Below are positions 1-6,174 of a stretch of DNA of 13,239 nt, one piece after another (position 1 is the first letter of the stretch; each line of letters starts with the position of its first letter). The stretch comes from an uncultured Alistipes sp. GTDB lineage: Bacteria; Bacteroidota; Bacteroidia; Bacteroidales; Rikenellaceae. Below the pieces are notes generated by a model. It made no database searches and was not told where the DNA came from. It saw only the letters and a list, made by a program, of their open reading frames with translations. A program made the translations under genes and the position numbers. The stretch lies in NCBI GenBank assembly GCA_949840605.1, contig CATKXN010000074.1, positions 1-13,239 of the forward strand, written 5' to 3'.

Positions 1-659
1 TGCGGGCGCTGAACGAGGTCGAGGGAATCGGGCGCTACCGCATTTCCTCGATCGAGCCGAATCTGCTAACCGACGAGATCATAGATTTTTGCGCCGCATC
101 ACCTAAATTCATGCATCACTTCCATATTCCGCTCCAGAGCGGTTCGGACCGGATACTCGGGCTGATGCGCCGCCGCTACACCACGGCGCGCTTCGCCGAG
201 CGCATCGCCGCCGTCCGGAGGCTGATGCCCGACGCCTTTATCGGGATCGACGTGATCGTCGGGTTTCCGGGCGAGACCGATGCCGATTTCCGCACGACCT
301 ATGATTTTCTGGCTGAGTTGAAACCCGCTTTCCTGCATATCTTCCCCTTTTCGGAACGTCCCGGAACGCCGGCCGTCGATCTTCCCGGCAAGGTGCAGCC
401 GTCGGTGGCGACGGCCCGCGTGGCCGAGTTGGAGGCGCTTTGCAGCCGTCTGCACGGTGATTTCTGCGCCCGGGCCGCGGGGACCGAGGATACGGTGCTC
501 TTCGAAAGCACGCGCCGCGGGGGCATGATGTTCGGGTATACGGGCAGCTACCGGCGGGTGAAAGCCCCCTACGACGCCTCGAAGGTCAACACCCTCTGCC
601 GTGTGAAACTCGGCGCAATGGACGAATCTCACGATCTGATGGGGGAAATCCGGGATTAA
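1..659 (+). CDS. mtaB: tRNA threonylcarbamoyladenosine methylthiotransferase MtaB (3' part)
   Basis: The enzyme adds a methylthio group to t6A37 of tRNAs reading ANN codons, using a radical-SAM mechanism in the cytoplasm. The gene enters from the left edge: the first full codon is at base 3, the stop is TAA at 657-659, and 218 codons are visible, roughly the C-terminal half of a family that is usually about 430 residues. The visible part shows the typical MiaB/MtaB run RISSIEPNLLTDEII, then HHFHIPLQSGSDRILGLMRR, then VIVGFPGETDADF, all from the second half of the radical-SAM barrel. A C-terminal beta-rich stretch looks like the TRAM RNA-binding domain. The CxxxCxxC cluster motif would lie upstream of the window. 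MtaB is preferred over MiaB or RimO because of the wording around IPLQSGSD and the short TRAM tail. The family assignment is firm; the choice of MtaB is likely. Confidence 0.9.
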   Translation, partial: RALNEVEGIGRYRISSIEPNLLTDEIIDFCAASPKFMHHFHIPLQSGSDRILGLMRRRYTTARFAERIAAVRRLMPDAFIGIDVIVGFPGETDADFRTTYDFLAELKPAFLHIFPFSERPGTPAVDLPGKVQPSVATARVAELEALCSRLHGDFCARAAGTEDTVLFESTRRGGMMFGYTGSYRRVKAPYDASKVNTLCRVKLGAMDESHDLMGEIRD

Positions 660-660
660 T

Positions 661-741
661 CACTATATTTGCAGAATATAGGATGCGGTTCGGCAAAGTC
701 CAAACTCGTTTGGCTTTGCGCTCACCTTTCACTATATTTGC
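661..741. repeat. Promoter-bearing repeat: bulged palindrome between 13-base direct repeats
   Basis: The string TCACTATATTTGC occurs at 660-672 and again at 729-741. Between them lies a hairpin-capable palindrome. The left arm is 693-705 (GCAAAG, a bulged T, CCAAAC), the loop is 706-707, and the right arm is 708-719 (GTTTGGCTTTGC). This gives 12 pairs with one bulge. Both direct repeats contain TATATTTG, a match to the Bacteroidetes -7 element, but only the downstream copy has a properly spaced TTTG. The arrangement resembles short interspersed, promoter-carrying repeats that I recall from Bacteroidales intergenic regions. That resemblance is from memory and was not checked here. Confidence 0.55.
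709..740 (+). promoter_or_regulatory. Bacteroidetes-type promoter for the HAMP-like/trkH operon
   Basis: TTTG at 709-712, a 20-base spacer, then TATATTTG at 733-740. This matches the Bacteroidetes -33 TTTG and -7 TAnnTTTG elements exactly, with normal spacing. Transcription would start near 745, about 20 bases before the ATG at 764. The -33 element sits in the right arm of the palindrome at 693-719, so a protein or DNA structure on that palindrome could affect promoter use. Confidence 0.75.
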
Positions 742-763
742 CGATAAGTTAATTTTAAACGTT

Positions 764-1606
764 ATGACAGGTATGCGCAAACGGGTGACGGTCGGGTTTC
801 TGAGCATCGTCTGCCTGCTGTTTTTTTCGGGTATGGTCTCGTTTCTCGAACTGAGCCACCTGAGCCGCGATACGGGCGAGATCCTCAAGGCCAACAAACG
901 CAACATCGAACTGGCCAAGGAGATGCTCGACGCGGCCCACGAGCAGAATATTGCGCTCATCAAACTCTCGGTCTTCGGCGACCGGTCGTTCGACAGCCTC
1001 TGCCGCGCCAGTATGGCACGGCTCGAAAGTACGTTGCTGGTGGCTCAGAACGAGGCCCTCGAAAAGTCGTTCCTCGATTCGCTGGCTTTCGCCACGACCG
1101 AACTGCGCCTGCTGACGGACAATTACCTCGCTTTCGGGGCAGTCGGAAACACGGCTCCCGCCCGGACGGCAGCTCCGGCAGCACCGGCAGCACCGGCAGC
1201 TCCGGCAGTCACTGTGGTTGCGAACTGTGCCGACTCGCTCGGCAGCAGGTGGTACAGCGACGAGTATCAGGTGCTCTACGGCCGTCTGACCGCCGCCATC
1301 AAAAGCTATATGACCTCGACGCAGAGTTCGCTGGTGCCGCGTGCCGAACAGATGAAGAAGAACGCCTACCGGGCTGTCACGCCGGTGCTGATTTCGCTGG
1401 TGGTGATGATCGCCATCGTGCTGATGCTCTTCTACTTCATGTCGATCTACTGCGTGACGCCCATCGAGCGGATGAACAAGGGGCTGGGCGACTGGATTTC
1501 GTTCCGCGTGCCGTTCGCCGTCAAGGGCGATTACAAGGACGAAGTGCTGGAGCTCAAAGAGAAGATAGAGACGCTCATCAACCTTTCCAAGCAGAACAAA
1601 GCCTGA
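764..1606 (+). CDS. Two-TM receptor-like protein with HAMP-like linker and no output domain
   Basis: This 280-residue membrane protein is built like the front half of a chemoreceptor or sensor kinase. A short cytoplasmic tail is followed by TM1 (about residues 9-25), then a helical extracytoplasmic region of about 180 residues of four-helix-bundle type. TM2 follows (VLISLVVMIAIVLMLFYFM), then a HAMP-like segment starting at CVTPIERMNKGL and ending DEVLELKEKIETLINL. It stops there, with no kinase, cyclase or methyl-accepting domain. An Ala/Pro stretch made of AAP repeats lies mid-protein. I chose ATG 764 because a good promoter ends at 740; an in-frame ATG at 683 lies upstream of that promoter. 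ATG 773 is also possible. The stop is 4 bases before trkH, so the two are almost certainly co-transcribed. A role in sensing envelope or ionic state next to TrkH is inference; the exact function is unknown. Confidence 0.75.
   Translation: MTGMRKRVTVGFLSIVCLLFFSGMVSFLELSHLSRDTGEILKANKRNIELAKEMLDAAHEQNIALIKLSVFGDRSFDSLCRASMARLESTLLVAQNEALEKSFLDSLAFATTELRLLTDNYLAFGAVGNTAPARTAAPAAPAAPAAPAVTVVANCADSLGSRWYSDEYQVLYGRLTAAIKSYMTSTQSSLVPRAEQMKKNAYRAVTPVLISLVVMIAIVLMLFYFMSIYCVTPIERMNKGLGDWISFRVPFAVKGDYKDEVLELKEKIETLINLSKQNKA
1169..1204 (+). repeat. In-frame 9-base tandem repeat (four units) coding Ala-Ala-Pro
   Basis: Four back-to-back units of GCAGC(T/A)CCG encode (AAP)4 within the extracytoplasmic part of the HAMP-like protein. 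Units 2 and 3 are identical, as are units 1 and 4. Gain or loss of a unit would keep the frame, so length may vary between strains. The Ala/Pro character suggests a flexible linker between helices. Confidence 0.8.
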
Positions 1607-1610
1607 TGTC

Positions 1611-3056
1611 ATGCGGGTAGATGTGGTTTTACGATATGTGGGAGTCGTGATGCTCTTTATTGCGACGTTCATGCTGCTTTCGGCGGGGATTTCCTACCTC
1701 AGCGGTATGGATTCGTCGTTCTATCCCCTGTTGCTCTCCTCGCTGCTCACGGCCCTGCTGGGCGCGTTCCCGCTGATCTTCGTCGAAAAGCGCGAACAGA
1801 TCACCAACAAGGAGGGATTCTGCATCGTCGTGGGGGCATGGCTCGTGGCCTGCGTCGTGTCGATGTTCCCCTACCTGATCTGGGGCGGGGAGTTCTCGCT
1901 GGTCAACGCGTGGTTCGAGAGCGTTTCGGGCCTTACGACCACCGGATCGACGATTCTGAACGACGTCGAGGCGCTGCCGCGCGGATTGTTATTCTGGCGG
2001 ATGTGCTCGACCTGGATCGGCGGTATGGGCGTGGTGATGTTCGCGCTGGTGGTCCTGCCGTCGATGGGCCGCAGCAAGATGATGCTCTCCAACGTGGAGC
2101 TCTCGACGATGGCCAGGGACAACTACCGCTACCGTTCGCAGATCATCGTGCAGATTCTGCTGGTGGTCTACGTGGGGCTGACGATCCTTTCGACCGTGAT
2201 GCTCAAGATGGCGGGCATGAACTGGTTCGACTCGCTGTGCCACGCCATGTCGGCCTGCGCCACGAGCGGATTCTCGACCAAGAACGCCAGCGTGGCCTAT
2301 TTCAACAGCCCGATGATCGACACGATCCTGATCTTCGTGATGGCCACGGCCGGTATCCACTTCGGACTGATCTACGCCACGGTGACCGGCAAGCGCAACA
2401 ACATCTTCCGTTCGGAGGTGACGCGCTGGTACCTGGGGATGCTGCTGGCCGGGGGTGTGCTGATCGCCGTCAGCCTCTATGCCGCGGACCTCTACCCCAC
2501 GCTGACGGCGTCGTTCCGCTATGCGATGTTCCAGTTCGTGTCGCTGGTCACCACGACGGGATTCGCCACGGCCGACTCCAATACGTGGACCTCGTTCGCC
2601 GTCATCCTGCTGATCTTCGGGTCGATCGTCTGCGCCTGTGCGGGCTCCACGGCGGGCGGCATCAAGATCAACCGGCTGGTGCTGGCCGGGAAGATGATGC
2701 GCACGCGTCTGCGTCAGCAGCAGCATCCCAACGCCGTCATCCGCATCAAGCTCGACGGCGTGATCCAGGAGAACGAGGCGCTGCATTCGGTGATGATCTT
2801 CATCGTCACCTATCTGATGTTCATTCTCGCCGGCACGGTTTTCGGTACGATGCTCGGCGTCGACCTGACGACCAGCTTCACGGGGGCCGTGGCTTCGATG
2901 GGCAACGTCGGACCCGGATTCGGCGAGGTCGGCTCGATGGACAACTTCTCTGCGATGCCCGCGGCATTCAAGGTTTCCAACTCGCTGCTGATGCTGTTGG
3001 GGCGTCTGGAGATTTTCGGACTGATACAGATTTTTTTCATTAAATGGTGGAGATGA
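1611..3056 (+). CDS. trkH: TrkH/KtrB-family potassium uptake protein
   Basis: An inner-membrane K+ transport subunit of 481 residues, the usual length for TrkH. All four pore-loop signatures of the superfamily are visible in order: TTTGS at 109-113, ATSGF at 217-221, TTTGF at 314-318 and GNVGPG at 431-436. Each carries the expected selectivity-filter glycine (112, 220, 317, 434). Eight or more strongly hydrophobic helices surround them. Translation is probably coupled to both neighbours: 4 bases separate it from the HAMP-like gene, and its TGA overlaps the next gene's ATG as ATGA. TrkH or KtrB normally works with a peripheral TrkA/KtrA subunit that binds nucleotide. No such gene lies in this window, so it must be elsewhere or replaced. 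K+ as substrate follows from the family; Na+-coupled or H+-coupled transport cannot be told apart from sequence alone. Confidence 0.94.
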   Translation: MRVDVVLRYVGVVMLFIATFMLLSAGISYLSGMDSSFYPLLLSSLLTALLGAFPLIFVEKREQITNKEGFCIVVGAWLVACVVSMFPYLIWGGEFSLVNAWFESVSGLTTTGSTILNDVEALPRGLLFWRMCSTWIGGMGVVMFALVVLPSMGRSKMMLSNVELSTMARDNYRYRSQIIVQILLVVYVGLTILSTVMLKMAGMNWFDSLCHAMSACATSGFSTKNASVAYFNSPMIDTILIFVMATAGIHFGLIYATVTGKRNNIFRSEVTRWYLGMLLAGGVLIAVSLYAADLYPTLTASFRYAMFQFVSLVTTTGFATADSNTWTSFAVILLIFGSIVCACAGSTAGGIKINRLVLAGKMMRTRLRQQQHPNAVIRIKLDGVIQENEALHSVMIFIVTYLMFILAGTVFGTMLGVDLTTSFTGAVASMGNVGPGFGEVGSMDNFSAMPAAFKVSNSLLMLLGRLEIFGLIQIFFIKWWR

Positions 3057-4612
3057 CCCAAGCTATGTTTCGCAAGGTTTTCATATATGTGCTGGGCGCG
3101 GCTTTTCTGACTGCCGGTGCGCTGCGTGCCCAGCAGCCGAAGGTGGAGGCCCGCATTGCCGGGCTGGAAGGCAACGCAGAGTATATGTCGCTGCTGCGGG
3201 AGGACGCACAGCTGCAGCTGCGCGAGGATTCGATCGTCAATGCCGTGGAGCATATGCGCCGGCGGCTGCGCGAGGACCCCTCGCGGCGTCAGGAGTTCTC
3301 GCAGGAGATTCTGAAGTTGGAGAGCCGGATCTTCGAGATCCGCAACGCCAAGGGCCGCCTGATCGACCGGATCAACACCATCGAGCAGGAGTGGGTGCTG
3401 GCCAACCTGAACGGTGCGGCGCAGCAGCCTGCGGGGCCCGCTGCGGCCGATCCTGCGGCGGCGGTTCCCGATTCGCTGAAGGTCCGCAACCTGGTGGACA
3501 ACCTCTATTTCCGCGAGCATCTTCCGGCCGGGGACTACGAGGCCCTGCGCAACGCCCAGCGATTGGAAATGCGGGCCGTGGACTGCGTGAACCGCTATTT
3601 CGCCAACTACGGGACGCTCTCCGAACTGGCCGGTGCTTACGCCGCGGTGCAGACCGAGGCCGAGGCGGTCGAGATATACGAACGTTACAAAGCGCTGGCG
3701 GGGATGAACGGCGTGCTGGCCGACTCGCTGGCCGCGACGTGGAACTACATCTTCGACAACAAGAACTACGCCTACGGTTATCTGCTCGACAAGCTGGGCA
3801 AGGAGGATATGCTCGCCCGCGAGGAGGAGGCCCTCTCGGAGGCCGTGCGGGAGTTGTCGGCCCTGCAGGGCGAGACGGCTTCGGACGCCGTGGCGGACTA
3901 CCTCCTGCGTAAGCGGGTGATGGTCGACTACGAAGCCTCGGTGGCCGGCGTGCTGGCGCTGGACGCCGCGCGCGACTCGCTCAAAGGCGTGGCGGCGCAG
4001 TTGGAGGCGATCGATTACCGCCTGCCGCGGGTCGATGTCGCCGAACGCTATTTTCTCGACTACGACAGCGTGGCGTTCTCGTCGACGCCGAAATACTCCT
4101 ACCAGCATCCGATTCCCGAATGCAGGGTCTACGCCAACGGCACGATCTACCGCATCCTGCTGGGAACCTTCAATACCAAACGCGCCGCGGCGACGTTCCG
4201 GGGGGCTTACCCGCTCTTCTACCTGGTGAACGACGCCGGCAAGTGGTGTTACTATACGGGCGGCTTCGCCACGCTGGACGAGGCCGAGGCGGCGCAGGCG
4301 CTGCTGAAAAAACGCGGCTTCGTGCGGCCCGAAATCGTGGTGTGGACCGACGGCGTCTACCGCAATCTGTCGCTCGAACCCGATTCGCAGAAGCTTCTCT
4401 ACCGCGTCGAGATCACCGGTACCGACGCCCTTTCGGACGAGGTGAAGCAGGTGATCGCCGCCACGGCCGAAGGATACGAGCTGTCCCGCGTGGGCCAGCA
4501 GCTTTTCATCGTCGGGTCGTTCGACGACAGGGCCGTCGCCGACCGTCTGGCCGACGCCATAAGGCAGACGGACGCCGCATTGGAAATAAAAGTCGCGGAG
4601 ATAGCGGAGTAA
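3053..4612 (+). CDS. Exported coiled-coil protein with SPOR-like C-terminal repeats
   Basis: I do not recognise a named family for this 519-residue protein. Residues 5-25 form a signal peptide (MFRKVFIYVLGAAFLTAGALRA, then QQ), so it is exported, probably to the periplasm. Residues about 30-119 are charged and heptad-like, a likely coiled coil. Residues 122-141 are an Ala/Pro/Gln linker, followed by a long helical middle part. Near the C-terminus are two SPOR-like units. The first, about 350-440, has YRILLGTFNTKRAA and WCYYTGGFATLDEAEAA. The second, about 447-519, has YRVEITGT and FIVGSFDDRAVADRLADAI. SPOR domains bind peptidoglycan denuded of stem peptides, so a wall- or division-associated role is plausible inference. 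Start 3053 is chosen for the ATGA overlap with trkH; 3065 (MFRK) and 3044 are alternatives with the same signal peptide. Both the SPOR call and the function are tentative. Confidence 0.75.
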   Translation: MTQAMFRKVFIYVLGAAFLTAGALRAQQPKVEARIAGLEGNAEYMSLLREDAQLQLREDSIVNAVEHMRRRLREDPSRRQEFSQEILKLESRIFEIRNAKGRLIDRINTIEQEWVLANLNGAAQQPAGPAAADPAAAVPDSLKVRNLVDNLYFREHLPAGDYEALRNAQRLEMRAVDCVNRYFANYGTLSELAGAYAAVQTEAEAVEIYERYKALAGMNGVLADSLAATWNYIFDNKNYAYGYLLDKLGKEDMLAREEEALSEAVRELSALQGETASDAVADYLLRKRVMVDYEASVAGVLALDAARDSLKGVAAQLEAIDYRLPRVDVAERYFLDYDSVAFSSTPKYSYQHPIPECRVYANGTIYRILLGTFNTKRAAATFRGAYPLFYLVNDAGKWCYYTGGFATLDEAEAAQALLKKRGFVRPEIVVWTDGVYRNLSLEPDSQKLLYRVEITGTDALSDEVKQVIAATAEGYELSRVGQQLFIVGSFDDRAVADRLADAIRQTDAALEIKVAEIAE

Positions 4613-4626
4613 CCGAAAAATTTTCC

Positions 4627-4634
4627 TATCTTTA
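4627..4634 (+). promoter_or_regulatory. Possible -7 element before the nfeD-like gene
   Basis: TATCTTTA matches TAnnTTTG at all but the last position and lies 20 bases before the ATG at 4655. No TTTG sits at the proper distance upstream, so this is only a candidate secondary promoter within the trkH-to-floA run. Confidence 0.25.
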
Positions 4635-4654
4635 TTGCAATATTCTACAGCCTT

Positions 4655-5125
4655 ATGGAGATATTCTATATCGTACTGCTCGTTTTCTTCGGCCTGCTGT
4701 TCCTGGTGGCCGAACTCGTCCTGCTGCCCGGCGTGTCGGTCGGCGCCCTGCTGGCGCTGGTCTGCTACGGAAGCTCGGTCTACCTCGCCTTCCGCGATTT
4801 CGGAACCGGGGCCGGAATCCTGGTCATCGTCATTATTCTGGCGCTGTCGCTCGTCGCCACGGTCATTTCCCTGCGGGCGAAGACGTGGCAGCGTTTCTCG
4901 CTCAAGCAGGAGATCCGCTCGTCGAGCACGCCCGTCCTGCCTGCCGAGGAGCTGCAGGTCGGCGACCGCGGCGTCACCCTCTCGCGCCTTTCGCCCATGG
5001 GCAAGGTCGAGATCGGCGGACGCACCTACGAGGCCAAGTCGCTCGGGGCCTACGTCGATCCGCAGCGCGACGTCGAGGTCGTGGGCTTCGAGAATTTCAG
5101 CGTCATCGTAAAAACTATCAAATAA
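4655..5125 (+). CDS. NfeD-like membrane protein with OB-fold C-terminus
   Basis: A 156-residue short NfeD (NfeD1b-like, lacking the protease domain). The N-terminal two thirds contain hydrophobic helices at about 4-25, 28-46 and 53-72. A soluble C-terminal domain of about 60 residues follows. It shows the NfeD OB-fold pattern: VGDRGVTLSRLSPMGKVEIGG, then RTYEAKS, then a closing FENFSVIVK. Proteins of this kind partner with SPFH/flotillin-like proteins in the membrane, and here floA begins 9 bases downstream, the classic arrangement. Starting at 4655 puts the first TM helix right at the N-terminus, as is typical. The family call is strong. The molecular activity of the OB domain is not known in general. 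Confidence 0.88.
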   Translation: MEIFYIVLLVFFGLLFLVAELVLLPGVSVGALLALVCYGSSVYLAFRDFGTGAGILVIVIILALSLVATVISLRAKTWQRFSLKQEIRSSSTPVLPAEELQVGDRGVTLSRLSPMGKVEIGGRTYEAKSLGAYVDPQRDVEVVGFENFSVIVKTIK

Positions 5126-5134
5126 CACTACACT

Positions 5135-6106
5135 ATGGATTTACAGGCAGGAATGATCGTATTGATCGTCTTTGTGAGCCTTTTTGCGATCTGGCTCCTA
5201 TTCTATTTCATCCCGGTGGGACTGTGGTTCTCGGCGCTGGTGTCGGGCGTGCGCATCAGCCTGCTGCAACTTGTCCTGATGCGTTGGCGCAAGGTGCCGC
5301 CCTCGGTGATCGTCTCCTCGATGATCGAGAGCACGAAAGCCGGTCTTTCGCTCAATCCCAACGAACTGGAAGCACACTACCTCGCCGGCGGTAACGTGAC
5401 GAGCGTGGTGCATGCCCTCGTTTCGGCGCAGAAGGCCAATATCCTGCTGGACTTCAAAATGGCGACGGCCATCGATCTGGCGGGCCGCGACGTCTTCGAG
5501 GCCGTGCAGATGTCCGTGAATCCGAAAGTCATCAATACGCCTCCCGTGGCCGCCGTGGCCAAGGACGGCATCCAGCTGATCGCCAAGGCCCGCGTTACGG
5601 TGCGCGCCAATATCAAGCAGCTGGTCGGCGGTGCCGGAGAGGAGACCGTGCTGGCGCGCGTCGGGGAAGGCATCGTTTCGTCGATCGGTTCGGCGGCGTC
5701 GCATAAGATCGTGCTCGAGAATCCCGATTCGATCTCGCGCGTGGTGCTCGAAAAGGGCCTCGATGCCGGAACGGCATTCGAAATCCTCTCGATCGATATA
5801 GCCGACATCGACGTGGGCAAGAACATCGGCGCCCAGTTGCAGATGGACCAGGCGCAGGCCGACAAGAACATCGCCCAGGCGAAAGCCGAGGAACGCCGCG
5901 CAATGGCCGTGGCCCTCGAGCAGGAGAACAAGGCCAAGGCGCAGGATGCCCGAGCCAAAGTGATCCTCGCCGAAGCCGAGGTGCCGCTGGCTATGGCCGA
6001 AGCCTTCCGCAACGGCAACCTGGGTATCATGGACTACTACAAGATGAAGAATATCATGGCCGATACGCAGATGCGCGAGACCATTGCGAAACCGGATAAG
6101 AAATAA
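5135..6106 (+). CDS. floA: Flotillin-like protein FloA
   Basis: A membrane-anchored scaffold of 323 residues (UPF0365/FloA, family length about 330). It assembles into functional membrane microdomains and influences membrane fluidity, protease and signalling complexes. A hydrophobic N-terminal hairpin (about residues 5-45) anchors it. An SPFH-like body follows, including [36 protein letters not shown] and [21 protein letters not shown]. An Ala/Glu/Lys-rich coiled coil then runs from about 235 to 290 ([20 protein letters not shown]). The conserved tail [14 protein letters not shown] is present. It sits 9 bases after the nfeD-like gene, so the two are a co-expressed pair. No terminator-like hairpin follows in the 68-base gap to the hydrolase gene. 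Confidence 0.95.
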   Translation: MDLQAGMIVLIVFVSLFAIWLLFYFIPVGLWFSALVSGVRISLLQLVLMRWRKVPPSVIVSSMIESTKAGLSLNPNELEAHYLAGGNVTSVVHALVSAQKANILLDFKMATAIDLAGRDVFEAVQMSVNPKVINTPPVAAVAKDGIQLIAKARVTVRANIKQLVGGAGEETVLARVGEGIVSSIGSAASHKIVLENPDSISRVVLEKGLDAGTAFEILSIDIADIDVGKNIGAQLQMDQAQADKNIAQAKAEERRAMAVALEQENKAKAQDARAKVILAEAEVPLAMAEAFRNGNLGIMDYYKMKNIMADTQMRETIAKPDKK

Positions 6107-6174
6107 CTCCGAGGGGTTTGTTATCAGGGGTGCACGTCATGTGTTCCCATTTTTTGTGAATTATTCCGAACGCT
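6107..6174. other. Gap between floA and hydrolase gene without a clear signal
   Basis: This 68-base gap has a T-run ending in G at 6150-6156 and a TTTG at 6117-6120. The T-run lacks the leading TA, and the spacing between the two (28 bases or more) is wrong for a Bacteroidetes promoter. No convincing hairpin terminator is present. Readthrough from floA or an unrecognised promoter is possible. Confidence 0.4.

Noticed and set aside
664..671. First TATATTTG as an independent promoter
   Set aside because: No TTTG lies at the proper distance upstream, where the sequence is the end of mtaB. It may only be the partner of the direct repeat.
683..763. Upstream in-frame start (ATG 683) for the HAMP-like protein
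   Set aside because: It lies before the -7 element at 733-740 and inside the repeat, and would place a hydrophilic extension before TM1. ATG 764 fits the promoter and the topology better.
1169..1204. CRISPR-like repeat array
   Set aside because: Units are 9 bases, contiguous, without spacers, and in frame within a gene. It is a coding microrepeat.
2810..5128. A 772-codon open frame on the minus strand
   Set aside because: It lies opposite trkH, the SPOR-like gene and the nfeD-like gene, all with clear family or signal-peptide features. Its translation is rich in Arg, His, Asp and Gln with no domain motif, as expected for an antisense shadow of GC-rich codons.
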